From Streptomyces sp. RPA4-2 (GTDB taxonomy: Bacteria; Actinomycetota; Actinomycetes; Streptomycetales; Streptomycetaceae), in NCBI RefSeq assembly GCF_012273515.2, contig NZ_CP050975.2, positions 8,184,001-8,248,000 on the forward strand: DNA of 64,000 nucleotides. The letters are read 5' to 3'. Shown here in pieces: positions 6,613-15,534 of the stretch. Position numbers and translations under genes: made by a program. Every line of letters begins with the position of its first letter. Position 1 is the first letter of the stretch. The notes beneath the pieces were generated by a model. That model was not told the origin of the DNA, made no database searches, and saw only the letters and a program-made list of their open reading frames with translations.

Positions 6613-9057
6613 ATGACGGACGTGGTCAGTGAGCGCGCTGCGGAACGCGGAACACGGACGTTGCGTGCCGAAATCTCCCTGAAGACCCCCACGCCGGACC
6701 TTGATCCGCGCGAGCGGCTGCGTCGTGTCCTCGAACAGGCGCTCGTTTTCGCCGGCGCGACCGTCGCCGCGGTGTACTCGCCCACGAAGAAGGGCGGTGA
6801 ACTTCATCTGGCCGAGTCGGCGGGCGTCCCCAGAACGCTCTACGGGCTGCGCGACAGCTATGTCCTCACCGGCAGCTCCCCCACGGTGGACGCGCACCGC
6901 TCGGGCCGTCCGCTGTGGCTCGGTCCGGAGGAGATCGGCCGCTGTGCCGAGGCCCGCCGGCATCCGACCCAGGACTTCTGGCTGGCCGTGCTGCCGCTGA
7001 AGGACTCCGGGTGCCTGGTCGCGGTCAGCGAACACCCCGGTGGCTTCGACACCGAGGACAGGGAGTGTCTCGCCCTGATCGCCGAGGCAGCCGTCTGCCC
7101 GACGCCCGGCTCGGTGACCGCCCCCGGCGCCCTGGCCGCCAGCGCCTTCGACCTCGCGATGGACACCGGGCACGTCGAGGTCGACGACGAGATGCTGGAG
7201 CTGTTCGGCCTGGATCCGGCCGAGTTCGACGGCAAGGTCGAGACCCTGCTGGCACTCACCGTCCCCGAGGATCTGCCCACCCTGATGTCAGTGGTGGAGG
7301 CGGACCACATGTCCATCGGGGAACGCGAGCTGGAGTTCCGCATCACGGAGCCCTCCGGCAAGCCGAAGTGGCTGCGGCTGCGCGGCCGCATGGTGCCGGG
7401 TGGAGACGGCCGCCCGGCACGCCTGGTCGGTACGGTCGCCGACGCCTCGAAACTCCGCTCCGGCGTCAGCGACGTGGCCCGTGTGCAGCGGCTGGCCGCC
7501 GCCCTCGCCACCGCGGGCACCGTCCGGGACGTGGGCCGGGCCGTCGTGGCCGCGCTGCGGCGGCCTCTGCGGGCCGACCGGATCGCCCTCGCCGAGGTGG
7601 AGGGCGACCGACTCGTCGTCACCGTGCTCGATCCGCCCGAACCGGCCGCCTGGCCGGAGCTGTGGCGCTCCGAATGGCGCTCGGAGTGGCCGGACGCGCC
7701 CGTACGCGCCATGCCGACACTCGCGGCGGCCCTCAGCGAGGGGCGCCCGGCCGTCTGGCCCGCCGGATCCCCGCTGGAACCCGCACTCGCCGACGTCGGC
7801 CCCGGCGGCCTCGCCATCCTGCCGCTGCCCGCCGGCGGGCAGATGGCCGGCGCGTGTCTGATCGGCTGGGACGCACCGCACGTCTTCGGCCCCGACGAGC
7901 GCGCCCTGCTCACCGCGTCCGCGGGCCTCGCGGGCCAGGCGCTCACCCGCGCCCGTTCCTTCGACGCCGAACACGAGCTGGTCACCACGCTCCAGCGCTC
8001 CCTGCTCCCGCGCCGGCTGCCCAGGCTTCCCGGCGCGGTCGCCGTCGCCCGCTACCTGCCCACCACGGCGGGACTCGAGGTCGGCGGCGACTGGTACGAC
8101 GTGATCCCGCTCCCCGACAACCATGTCGCCCTCGTCATCGGTGACGTCCAGGGCCACAACGCCCAGGCCGCCACCCTGATGGGCCAGATGCGCACGGCCC
8201 TGCGCGCCTACGCCGTCGAGGGTCACCCGCCCGACGTCGTCGTCTCGCGCGCCAACCGGCTCCTGATGGACCTGGAGACCGACCTCTTCGTCACCTGCTG
8301 CTACGTCGACCTGGACATGGAGGAGGGCTCCGCCTGGTGTGTACGCGCCGGCCACCATCCGCCGGTGCTGCGTCACCCGGACGGCAGTACGGAGGTCCCC
8401 GACTCCGACGGCGGACCCCCGCTCGGCGTGGTCACACAGGCCGAGTTCCCCATGACCCCGCTCCGGCTGCGGCTCGGCACGGTCGTCGCCCTGACCACGG
8501 ACGGGCTCGTCGAGTCCGCCGAGGTCGACATCGAGGACGGCCTGAACCGGCTCGCGGGGGAGCTGGCCGCGTCCGACCCCGCACACCTCGGGATGGTCGC
8601 CGACAGACTGCTCACGGGCGCCAACCGCAGCGACGACGTCGCCCTCCTCCTGATGCGCTACGACGGCATGTCACTGCGCCCGCTCCGGGAGACCTGGACG
8701 ATCTGGCGCGTCCCCGAGGCGGTCCGGCACGCCCGCCGCTTCACCCGGCGCACGCTGCGGTCCTGGGGCGTGACCGACGACAGCATGGACACCGCGCTCC
8801 TGGTCGTCTCCGAACTGGTCACCAACGGCCTCGTGCACACCAACGGCCAGGTCAGACTCGACCTCACCCTCATCAACCGGCTCCTGCGGATCGCCGTCGC
8901 CGACTCCTCTCCCCGTACCCCCATCAAGCCCACCAGCATCGGCTGGGAGGCCACCGGCGGACGCGGCATCCTCCTCGTGGAGGCCATGTCGGCGTCCTGG
9001 GGGAGCCTGCCGGTCAGCGGCGGCAAGCAGGTGTGGAGCGAAGTCCTCCTGGACTGA
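6613..9057 (+). CDS. PP2C/SpoIIE-type phosphatase with GAF, PAS and C-terminal HATPase (anti-sigma-like) domain
   Basis: An 814-residue protein; ATG 6613 follows GGAAG with suitable spacing. N-terminal GAF-like region about 25-165, PAS-like about 175-285, second GAF about 295-460, SpoIIE phosphatase about 475-675 (VGGDWYD, IGDVQGHNAQAA, RAGHHPPVL), then a GHKL ATPase about 690-814 with the N-box SELVTNGLVHT and G-rich ATGGRGILLVE. Proteins of this build combine an RsbW-like kinase/anti-sigma module with its own phosphatase, suggesting control of a sigma-B-type pathway. It is divergent from another phosphatase with a similar input layout. Stimulus unknown. Confidence 0.9.
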   Translation: MTDVVSERAAERGTRTLRAEISLKTPTPDLDPRERLRRVLEQALVFAGATVAAVYSPTKKGGELHLAESAGVPRTLYGLRDSYVLTGSSPTVDAHRSGRPLWLGPEEIGRCAEARRHPTQDFWLAVLPLKDSGCLVAVSEHPGGFDTEDRECLALIAEAAVCPTPGSVTAPGALAASAFDLAMDTGHVEVDDEMLELFGLDPAEFDGKVETLLALTVPEDLPTLMSVVEADHMSIGERELEFRITEPSGKPKWLRLRGRMVPGGDGRPARLVGTVADASKLRSGVSDVARVQRLAAALATAGTVRDVGRAVVAALRRPLRADRIALAEVEGDRLVVTVLDPPEPAAWPELWRSEWRSEWPDAPVRAMPTLAAALSEGRPAVWPAGSPLEPALADVGPGGLAILPLPAGGQMAGACLIGWDAPHVFGPDERALLTASAGLAGQALTRARSFDAEHELVTTLQRSLLPRRLPRLPGAVAVARYLPTTAGLEVGGDWYDVIPLPDNHVALVIGDVQGHNAQAATLMGQMRTALRAYAVEGHPPDVVVSRANRLLMDLETDLFVTCCYVDLDMEEGSAWCVRAGHHPPVLRHPDGSTEVPDSDGGPPLGVVTQAEFPMTPLRLRLGTVVALTTDGLVESAEVDIEDGLNRLAGELAASDPAHLGMVADRLLTGANRSDDVALLLMRYDGMSLRPLRETWTIWRVPEAVRHARRFTRRTLRSWGVTDDSMDTALLVVSELVTNGLVHTNGQVRLDLTLINRLLRIAVADSSPRTPIKPTSIGWEATGGRGILLVEAMSASWGSLPVSGGKQVWSEVLLD

Positions 9058-9062
9058 GGTGG

Positions 9063-9150
9063 ACCGGACTGCGGCGGGCCGGGCAGAACCGGACTGCGGC
9101 GGGCCGGGCAGAACCGGACCGAGGTGGACCGGACTGAGGTGGACCGGGTC
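9063..9150. repeat. Short imperfect tandem repeats after the phosphatase gene
   Basis: Two exact 25-bp copies starting with ACCGGACTGCGG (9063 and 9088) are followed by shorter ACCGGACTGAGGTGG-like units. They fill the gap up to the phosphoesterase gene. Confidence 0.7.
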
Positions 9151-9205
9151 GAACAGCGGTCCGGAGGCGGCCTCGGCGCGGGGGCCGGAACGTAGGGTGG
9201 ACGCC

Positions 9206-9715
9206 GTGCGTCTGCTCCTGATGTCCGACACCCATCTCCCTTCGCGGGCCAAGGAACTGCCCCCGCGGCTGATGGCCGAACTCCCGCTCGCCGACGTCGT
9301 GGTCCACGCGGGTGACTGGGTCGACGCCGCCACCCTCGACCTGCTGGAGGAACGGTCGCGCAGGCTCGTCGCGGTCCACGGCAACAACGACGGACCGGAG
9401 CTGCGCGCCCGCCTCCCCGAGGTCGCCCGCGCGGAACTGGACGGTCTGCGCCTCGGGGTCGTGCACGAGACCGGCGCCGCCCAGGGCCGCGAGCGGCGCT
9501 GCGCCGAGCGCTATCCCGACCTCGACGTCCTGGTCTTCGGCCACAGTCACATCCCCTGGGACACCACCGCCGGCACCGGACTGCGCCTGCTGAACCCGGG
9601 CTCCCCGACGGACCGCCGCCGCCGGCCGGAGTGCACCTACATGACCGCGACCGTGGCCGACGGCCGGCTCACCGACCTGACACTGCACCGGCTGCCGCCC
9701 CGCACGGGGAACTGA
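9206..9715 (+). CDS. YfcE/MJ0936-family metallophosphoesterase
   Basis: A 169-residue protein starting at GTG 9206, preceded by AGGGTGG. Calcineurin-like motifs in order: MSDTHLP (residues 5-11, metal-binding DxH), HAGDWVD, HGNNDG (GNxD/H) and GHSHIPW, which together form the dinuclear metal site of YfcE-type phosphodiesterases. Acts on an unidentified phosphodiester; cytoplasmic. It ends convergently with the XdhC gene. Confidence 0.88.
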   Translation: MRLLLMSDTHLPSRAKELPPRLMAELPLADVVVHAGDWVDAATLDLLEERSRRLVAVHGNNDGPELRARLPEVARAELDGLRLGVVHETGAAQGRERRCAERYPDLDVLVFGHSHIPWDTTAGTGLRLLNPGSPTDRRRRPECTYMTATVADGRLTDLTLHRLPPRTGN

Positions 9716-9795
9716 GCGCACCGCATCGCCTCACGGGCCGGCCAGGGACGAGACGGGACAGGCGGGGACGCGCCGGGACAGGAGCGGTGCGCTCA
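9713..9795. terminator. Inverted repeat spanning two convergent gene ends
   Basis: An 11-bp perfect repeat (TGAGCGCACCG at 9713-9723, CGGTGCGCTCA at 9785-9795) begins in the stop codon of each convergent gene. The loop is about 60 bases, so it is a weak candidate for a bidirectional terminator. Confidence 0.35.
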
Positions 9796-10965
9796 GGGCG
9801 CGGCCGCTTCTCTTCCCGCCGACGTTCCGGCCGGCGTCGCTCCCGGCGTTCCTTCCGGCGGGCCGAGGCGCCGCGGATGAATCGCCCCGCCCGTCGCCGT
9901 CAGGGGTGCCCCGCTGCCGCCCCAGCGCAGCGCGACGATCTCCGCGGCGACGGACACGGCCACCTCCTCGGGCGTCCGCGCGCCGAGATCCAGACCGACC
10001 GGCGAGCGCAGCCGGGACAGCGCGTCCTGCGGCACACCGGCCTCGACGAGCCGCTTCGTCCGGTCGTCGTGGGTACGGCGGCTGCCCATCGCGCCGATGT
10101 ACGCGGCGGGGCGGCGCAGGGCCTCCTCCAGCAGGGGCACGTCGAACTTCGGGTCGTGGGTCAGGACGCAGATCACCGTGCGCGCGTCGGTCGTCGTCCC
10201 GCGCAGATAGCGGTGCGGCCAGTCGACGACGACCTCCACGCCCGCCGGGAACCGCTTGGCCGTCGCGAAGACGGGCCGCGCGTCGCACACCGTGACCCGG
10301 TAGCCCAGGAAGTCCCCGACGCGGGCCACCGCCGCGGCGTAGTCGATCGCTCCGAAGACGAGCATGCGCGGCGGCGGGGCGAAGGACTGCAGGAAGACGG
10401 TCACGGCGTCCTCGCGGCGCTCACCGTGCGGTCCGTAGTGCCGCTGCACGGTGACGCCCTGGGCCAGCTCGCCGCGGGCGTCGGCGGTGACGGCCGCGTC
10501 CAGACCGGCCGAGCCCAGCGAACCGGCCATCTCGTCCGGCCACACCGCGAGGGAGGCGCCGAGCGGAGCGGGTCCCGCCAGCACCGTCGCCACGGTCACC
10601 GCACGTCCGGCGGCCACCGACTCGGCCACCGCGCCGAAGGAGGGGTCCTCGCCGGGCGTCACCCTGCGCAGCAGCAGGCTGATCTCGCCCCCGCAGGTGA
10701 GGCCGACGGCGAACGCGTCCTCGTCGCTGTACCCGAAGGTCTCCAGGCGTGCCTCGCCGGACGCCACGACCTCCCGGGCCAGCTCGAAGACGGCCCCCTC
10801 GACACAGCCTCCCGACACACTGCCCACGACCTCGTCGCCCGGCCCCACCGCCATCGCGGCTCCCGGGTCGCGGGGCGCGCTCCGGCTGACCGCGACCACC
10901 GTGGCGAGCCCGAAGGGGGAGCCCGCCGCGTACCACCGGTTCAGGGCCGGGAGGATCTCACGCAT
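9793..10965 (-). CDS. XdhC/CoxI-family molybdenum-enzyme maturation factor
   Basis: A 390-residue protein. N-terminal XdhC_CoxI region (residues 1-90) has SPFGLATVVAVSRSAPRDPG and the VGSVSGGCVEGAVFE motif with a conserved Cys; the C-terminal half holds a Rossmann-type XdhC_C domain (VFGAIDYAAAVARVGDFLGY, and AYIGAMGSRRTHDDR). XdhC proteins insert sulfurated molybdenum cofactor into xanthine dehydrogenase-family enzymes. No molybdenum enzyme is encoded nearby, so its client is elsewhere in the genome. The last 20 residues are Pro/Ala/Gly-rich. Confidence 0.88.
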   Translation of the reverse strand: MREILPALNRWYAAGSPFGLATVVAVSRSAPRDPGAAMAVGPGDEVVGSVSGGCVEGAVFELAREVVASGEARLETFGYSDEDAFAVGLTCGGEISLLLRRVTPGEDPSFGAVAESVAAGRAVTVATVLAGPAPLGASLAVWPDEMAGSLGSAGLDAAVTADARGELAQGVTVQRHYGPHGERREDAVTVFLQSFAPPPRMLVFGAIDYAAAVARVGDFLGYRVTVCDARPVFATAKRFPAGVEVVVDWPHRYLRGTTTDARTVICVLTHDPKFDVPLLEEALRRPAAYIGAMGSRRTHDDRTKRLVEAGVPQDALSRLRSPVGLDLGARTPEEVAVSVAAEIVALRWGGSGAPLTATGGAIHPRRLGPPEGTPGATPAGTSAGREAAAP

Positions 10966-11179
10966 CGCTCGCTCCGCTCACCGCTCACCCGCTCGTCGTG
11001 GACCGCGGCCCGTTCGAGGGCCCGTTTCTCCTCAAGGGTCCACTCCTCCCACCACCCCCGCCAGCCGTTCCGGTACGACCGGGCCGTGCCGGGCGTTGGT
11101 TGAGCGTTAATCCGTTGCCGCCGTACCTGGCCGGCTGCTGGACTACGGGGGACACATCCGCCGGGATCAAGGAGCAGCA

Positions 11180-11290
11180 ATGCGCGCACCGTTCATGTCC
11201 GCCCAGGAAGGAATCACTCCCACTTCGAAGGACATGACGCCCGGTGCATATGCTCAACCTCGGAATCCTGGCGCACGTAGACGCCGGTAA
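11180..11290 (+). CDS. Possible leader ORF overlapping the start of the tetracycline-resistance-type gene
   Basis: ATG 11180 is placed five bases after AAGGAG (11169-11174). The 36-codon frame begins MRAPFMSAQEG and ends in a run of Arg at TAA 11288-11290, so it overlaps the first 15 codons of the downstream GTPase gene in another frame. Its ribosome binding site is better than that of the GTPase. A leader of this type could control the resistance gene by translation attenuation, as leader peptides do for some ribosomal protection genes. Not proven to be translated. Confidence 0.4.
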   Translation: MRAPFMSAQEGITPTSKDMTPGAYAQPRNPGARRRR

Positions 11291-13232
11291 GACAAGCCTG
11301 ACCGAGCGCCTGCTGCACTCGGCCGGGGTCATCGACGAGATCGGCAGCGTCGACGACGGAAGCACCCAGACCGACTCCCTCGCGCTCGAACGGCAGCGCG
11401 GTATCACCATCAAGTCCGCCGTCGTCTCCTTCGCGATCGACGACGACGTCACGGTCAATCTGATCGACACCCCCGGTCACCCCGACTTCATCGCCGAGGT
11501 GGAGCGGGTGCTGTCCGTGCTCGACGGCGCCGTGCTCGTGATCTCGGCCGTGGAGGGCGTACAGGCACAGACCCGGGTGCTGATGCGGACGTTGCGGCGG
11601 CTGCGGATCCCCACACTCGTCTTCGTGAACAAGATCGACCGCGGCGGCGCGCGGTACGAGCGCGTTCTGGAGAACATCGTCGCGCGGCTCACCCCGGCGA
11701 TCGTCCCGATGGGCGAGGTGCTCGGGTCGGGCACCCGCGACGCCCGCTTCGCCCGGTTCACCGCGGAGCGGCTCTGCGGAGCGCGGGCCGACCTGCTCGC
11801 CGAGCACGACGACGCGCTGCTGGCCGCGTACGTCGAGGGCCGGGTGTCCGGCGACCGGTTCCGCGACGCCCTGGTGCGCCAGACCGGACAGACGCTGGTG
11901 CACCCGGTGTTCTTCGGTTCGGCCATGACGGGCGCGGGTGTCGAGGAGCTGATCGCGGGGATCAGGGAGCTGCTGCCGCCGGCCGAGGGCGCGGCCGACG
12001 GCCCGGTCTCCGGCACCGTCTTCAAGGTGGAGCGCGGTCCGGCCGGGGAGAAGATCGCCTACGTCCGGCTGTTCTCCGGGACGCTGCGGACCCGCGACCG
12101 GCTGCGCCTGCGCGACGGCGAGGAGGCGAAGGTCACCGCGATCAGTGTGTTCGACCGCGGCGCGGCGGTGCCGGAGCCGGCCGTGACCGCGGGGCGGATC
12201 GGCAAGCTCTGGGGCCTCGGGGACATCCGCATCGGCGACACCCTCGGCGTACCGCGGAAATCCTCGGACGACGAGCTTCATTTCTCACCCCCGACCCTCG
12301 AAACCGTCGTTGTCCCCCGCCGTCCGGCCGACAGGGGCGCGCTCCATCTCGCGCTCACCCAACTGGCGGAACAGGACCCTCTGATCAATCTGCGCCAGGA
12401 CGAGCTGCGCAAGCAGGTCTCCGTGTCGCTCTACGGCGAGGTGCAGAAGGAGGTCGTCCAGGCGACGCTGGCCGACGAGTTCGGCATCGAGGTCCTGTTC
12501 CGGGAGACGACACCGCTGTGCGTCGAGCGGCCGGTCGGCAGCGGCGCGGCGGTCGAGTTCAACGGAAAGGACCCCAATCCCTTCCTCGCGACCGTCGGGC
12601 TGCGCATCGACCCGGCGCCGGCCGGCGCCGGCGTGGAGTTCCGTCTGGAGGTCGAACTCGGAGCGATGCCGTACGCGTTCTTCAAGGCGGTCGAGGACAC
12701 CGTGGGGGAGACCCTGACCCAGGGGATCCACGGCTGGCAGGTCACTGACTGCACGGTCACGATGACCCACTCCGGTTACTCGCCCCGGCAGAGCCACGCC
12801 CATCAGGGCTTCGACAAGAGCATGTCCAGCACGGGGGCCGACTTCCGGGGCCTGACCCCGCTGGTGGTGATGGACGCGCTGCGTGCGGCCGGTACCCGGG
12901 TGTACGAGCCGATGCACCGCTTCCGGCTGGAGGCCCCGACCGACACGCTGGGGGCGGTGCTCCCCCTGCTGGTGCGGCAGCACGCCGTGCCGGCGACCAC
13001 CGAGACGCGCGGAACCGTGTGCGTGCTGGAGGGCCGGATCCCGGTCGCCCGGGTCCATGAGCTCCAGCAGCGGCTGCCGGGCCTGACCCGTGGCGAGGGC
13101 GAGCTGGAGTGCGCCTTCGATCACTACGCGCCGGTGGTGGGGGGCGCGCTCCCGGACCGGCCGCGGACCGATCTCAACCCGCTCGACCGGAAGGAGTACC
13201 TGCTGAACGTGACGCGAAGGGTCGGCGCGTGA
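11244..13232 (+). CDS. Tet(M)/OtrA-type ribosomal protection GTPase (EF-G family)
   Basis: A 662-residue translational GTPase close in length to tetracycline ribosomal protection proteins. G1 motif AHVDAGKTS (about residues 11-19), G2/switch region ERQRGITIKSA, G3 DTPGHPDF, G4 NKIDR, then EF-G domains II-V, including GYSPRQSHAHQGFDKSMSS in domain IV. Such proteins remove tetracycline from the ribosome. GTG 11244 is the start; AAGGA stands eleven bases upstream, a loose spacing, and ATG 11250 is an alternative. A leader ORF overlaps the start. EF-G itself is unlikely because the N-terminus LGILAHVDAGKT and overall length follow Tet/Otr proteins. Whether it gives resistance is not shown by sequence. 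Confidence 0.88.
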   Translation: MHMLNLGILAHVDAGKTSLTERLLHSAGVIDEIGSVDDGSTQTDSLALERQRGITIKSAVVSFAIDDDVTVNLIDTPGHPDFIAEVERVLSVLDGAVLVISAVEGVQAQTRVLMRTLRRLRIPTLVFVNKIDRGGARYERVLENIVARLTPAIVPMGEVLGSGTRDARFARFTAERLCGARADLLAEHDDALLAAYVEGRVSGDRFRDALVRQTGQTLVHPVFFGSAMTGAGVEELIAGIRELLPPAEGAADGPVSGTVFKVERGPAGEKIAYVRLFSGTLRTRDRLRLRDGEEAKVTAISVFDRGAAVPEPAVTAGRIGKLWGLGDIRIGDTLGVPRKSSDDELHFSPPTLETVVVPRRPADRGALHLALTQLAEQDPLINLRQDELRKQVSVSLYGEVQKEVVQATLADEFGIEVLFRETTPLCVERPVGSGAAVEFNGKDPNPFLATVGLRIDPAPAGAGVEFRLEVELGAMPYAFFKAVEDTVGETLTQGIHGWQVTDCTVTMTHSGYSPRQSHAHQGFDKSMSSTGADFRGLTPLVVMDALRAAGTRVYEPMHRFRLEAPTDTLGAVLPLLVRQHAVPATTETRGTVCVLEGRIPVARVHELQQRLPGLTRGEGELECAFDHYAPVVGGALPDRPRTDLNPLDRKEYLLNVTRRVGA

Positions 13233-13254
13233 CGCGACCGCGTACGACGGAGTG

Positions 13255-13295
13255 CCTGTGACACGGGGCCCTGTGACACGGAGCCCCGTCACAGG
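13255..13295 (+). terminator. Terminator of the ribosomal protection gene
   Basis: CCTGTGACACGGGGC pairs with GCCCCGTCACAGG with a two-base bulge, 23 bases after the stop. Confidence 0.65.
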
Positions 13296-13328
13296 CCGGC
13301 GTCCGACGCGTGGGACGGCCGTTCGGAG

Positions 13329-13343
13329 GTGAGACTTACTCAC
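13329..13343. promoter_or_regulatory. Inverted repeat GTGAGacttaCTCAC upstream of the GH5 gene
   Basis: Perfect 5-5-5 inverted repeat just upstream of a TTGACC (13356-13361) that could be a -35 box for the glycosidase gene. Candidate operator. Confidence 0.4.
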
Positions 13344-13391
13344 GAGTCAGATGTATTGACCCTTCGACGCAGCGCGGCGATTGTTGTGGAC

Positions 13392-15272
13392 ATGGCGAAG
13401 TTACGTGCGCGTCTGCTCGGCGTCCTCGTCCTCCTCACCGGCTTCCTCTCGGCGGCGGGCGCGCCACCGGCCACCGCGGACGGGCTTCCCGACTCCCTGT
13501 GGTTCGACGCACCGGCCGCGGCCGGCCTCACCGTCGACGGCGGACGGTTCACCGACGGCCTCGGCCGTGAGGTCGTCCTGCGCGGCTACAACGTCTCGGG
13601 CGAGACGAAGCTGGAGGAGAACGGCGGACTCCCCTTCGCCTCGGTCGCCGACGCCAGGAAGTCGGCGACGGCCCTGCGCGCCCTCGGCGGCGGCAACTCC
13701 GTGCGCTTCCTTTTCTCCTGGGCCCACGCCGAACCCGTACGCGGTCAGGTCGACACCGCCTACCTTGCCGCGGCCACCGACCAGATGCGCGCCTTCCTGG
13801 ACGCCGGAATCCGTGTGTACCCCGACTTCCATCAGGACCTTTACTCCCGCCACCTCTTCGACGCGGGCAGTTGGTACACCGGCGACGGCGCTCCCGAGTG
13901 GGCCGTGGAGGCGGGGAACTACCCGGCTGAGTCGTGCGGGATCTGCTTCTTCTGGGGCCAGAACATCACCCAGAACGGGGCGGTGAAACAGGCGCAGTAC
14001 GACTTCTGGCACAACGCCCACGGCCTCCAGGACGCCTTCCTGGCCACGGCCCAGGCGACCCTGGCCTATGTGGAGCAGCACCTCACCGCCGCCCAGTTCG
14101 CGGGCGTCGTCGGCTTCGACCCGTACAACGAGCCGTACGCGGGCAGCTACGACCCGGGCCAGGCCGGTCGCGGCTGGGAACGTGACCTGCTCTGGCCGTT
14201 CTACGTGCGGTTCCGGGCCCGCATGGACGCGGCCGGCTGGCAGGACAAGCCCGCCTTCGTCGAACCGAACCTCTTCTGGAACGCCAACATCGACACGCAG
14301 AAGCAGGAGGGCGGCCTGCTCGACGCGGGCACTCTGGGCCCCCGGTATGTGTTCAACACCCACTTCTACGACCAGAAGGCGATCTCCGGCATCCTGATGT
14401 GGGGCAAGGCGGGCGACGGCCAGTACGCCGGCGACTTCTCCACGGTGCGCGACCGTGCCACGGCGGCGGGCACGACGGCGATCGTCAGCGAGTTCGGCCA
14501 CCCGCTGTCGGGATCGGTGGCGGACAAGGCCCCGACGGTCCTCAAGGCGATGTACCAGGCTCTGGACTCCCGACTGCCAGGGGCCGGTTGGTGGTCCCGG
14601 CCGGTGGCCTCCGGGCCGGTGCTCTCCGGCACCCAGTGGCAGTGGGACCTCTACAGCGGCCGCCATCACGAGCTGATGAACGGCAACGCGAGCAAGGTCC
14701 GCACCTCCGGTGACGCCTGGAACGACGAGGACCTGTCGGCCGTACGCCTCGACGACTCCGGCACGGCCGTCCTGCGCCAGGACGCCCGCCTCCTGGACCG
14801 GCTCTACCCCAGCGCGACCGCGGGCACCACGCTCGCCTTCACCTACGAGGACCGCTCCCGGGACGGCTCCACCACCCTGACCTGGAACCCGGTCCCGTCC
14901 ACCCTGCCCCATGTCGCCCAGCTCGTGGGAGCGGGCCAGTACGGACTGCTGGTCTGGCGCTCGGACGGCGGCGCCGCGCCCACGGAACTCCATCTTCCGG
15001 CGTCCTTCGCCACCTCGGCCACGACGGTGGTGTCCGACCTCGGTACGGCGTACTCGCCGCCCGCCTACACCGCGAGCACGCCGATCGCCGTAGCCCCCGA
15101 GCCGGGCGGCACCGGCGCCCGCCGTCTGCTGCTCACCGCACCGGGAGCGGGGGTCCCGCACTACGCGCTGGTCACGAACGGGTCGACGGCACCGTCCGCC
15201 GGCCTGTTGAGCGCGGCCCGCTCCGAACTGAGTTCATGGGCCGCGACGGCGGCCGACCAACCGGCCTCCTGA
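13392..15272 (+). CDS. Secreted GH5 glycoside hydrolase, endoglycoceramidase-like
   Basis: A 626-residue protein starting at ATG 13392. There is no clear ribosome binding site; the TTGACC 31-36 bases upstream and its -10 region would put the transcript start almost on this ATG, so a leaderless mRNA is possible. Signal peptide at residues 1-30 (LLGVLVLLTGFLSAAGAPPATA). The TIM barrel has the acid/base Glu247 in YNEP and the nucleophile Glu367 in SEFGHP, and the HFYDQ and FHQDLYS strands seen in endoglycosylceramidase-like GH5 proteins. Residues beyond about 500 form a C-terminal beta-sandwich typical of GH5 glycoceramidases. Substrate is likely a glycosidic linkage outside the cell; the ceramide specificity is inferred. 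Confidence 0.85.
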   Translation: MAKLRARLLGVLVLLTGFLSAAGAPPATADGLPDSLWFDAPAAAGLTVDGGRFTDGLGREVVLRGYNVSGETKLEENGGLPFASVADARKSATALRALGGGNSVRFLFSWAHAEPVRGQVDTAYLAAATDQMRAFLDAGIRVYPDFHQDLYSRHLFDAGSWYTGDGAPEWAVEAGNYPAESCGICFFWGQNITQNGAVKQAQYDFWHNAHGLQDAFLATAQATLAYVEQHLTAAQFAGVVGFDPYNEPYAGSYDPGQAGRGWERDLLWPFYVRFRARMDAAGWQDKPAFVEPNLFWNANIDTQKQEGGLLDAGTLGPRYVFNTHFYDQKAISGILMWGKAGDGQYAGDFSTVRDRATAAGTTAIVSEFGHPLSGSVADKAPTVLKAMYQALDSRLPGAGWWSRPVASGPVLSGTQWQWDLYSGRHHELMNGNASKVRTSGDAWNDEDLSAVRLDDSGTAVLRQDARLLDRLYPSATAGTTLAFTYEDRSRDGSTTLTWNPVPSTLPHVAQLVGAGQYGLLVWRSDGGAAPTELHLPASFATSATTVVSDLGTAYSPPAYTASTPIAVAPEPGGTGARRLLLTAPGAGVPHYALVTNGSTAPSAGLLSAARSELSSWAATAADQPAS

Positions 15273-15404
15273 CGACGCCCGGGGGACCACCGTGTCCCGT
15301 CTTCACGACGCCCGGGGGACCGTCGTGTCCCCTCTTCACGACGCCCGGGGGACCGTCGTGTCCCCTCTTCACGACGCCCGGGGGACCATCGTGTCCCGGC
15401 TCCC
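15273..15404. repeat. Four 33-bp tandem units, each with its own hairpin
   Basis: CGACGCCCGGGGGACC recurs at 15273, 15306, 15339 and 15372, exactly 33 bases apart, separated by a near-constant CTTCA. Each unit carries the dyad GGGGAC / GTCCCC with a six-base loop. It starts two bases after the GH5 stop codon, so it may act as a serial terminator. Confidence 0.9.
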
Positions 15405-15534
15405 TGGAAGCGTGACCATCCGTGACGTCCGATACCTGCCCGTAAATGCGGTTATCTCATGATCGACCTATGCTGAGGTCGGCAAAGCTCGGGCAGTCGA
15501 CGGTCGGTCGTGAGCCGGCGGGAAGCGGGCTTCC

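Noticed and set aside
15273..15404. CRISPR array
   Set aside because: Units abut without spacers and there are only four; they are hairpin tandem repeats.
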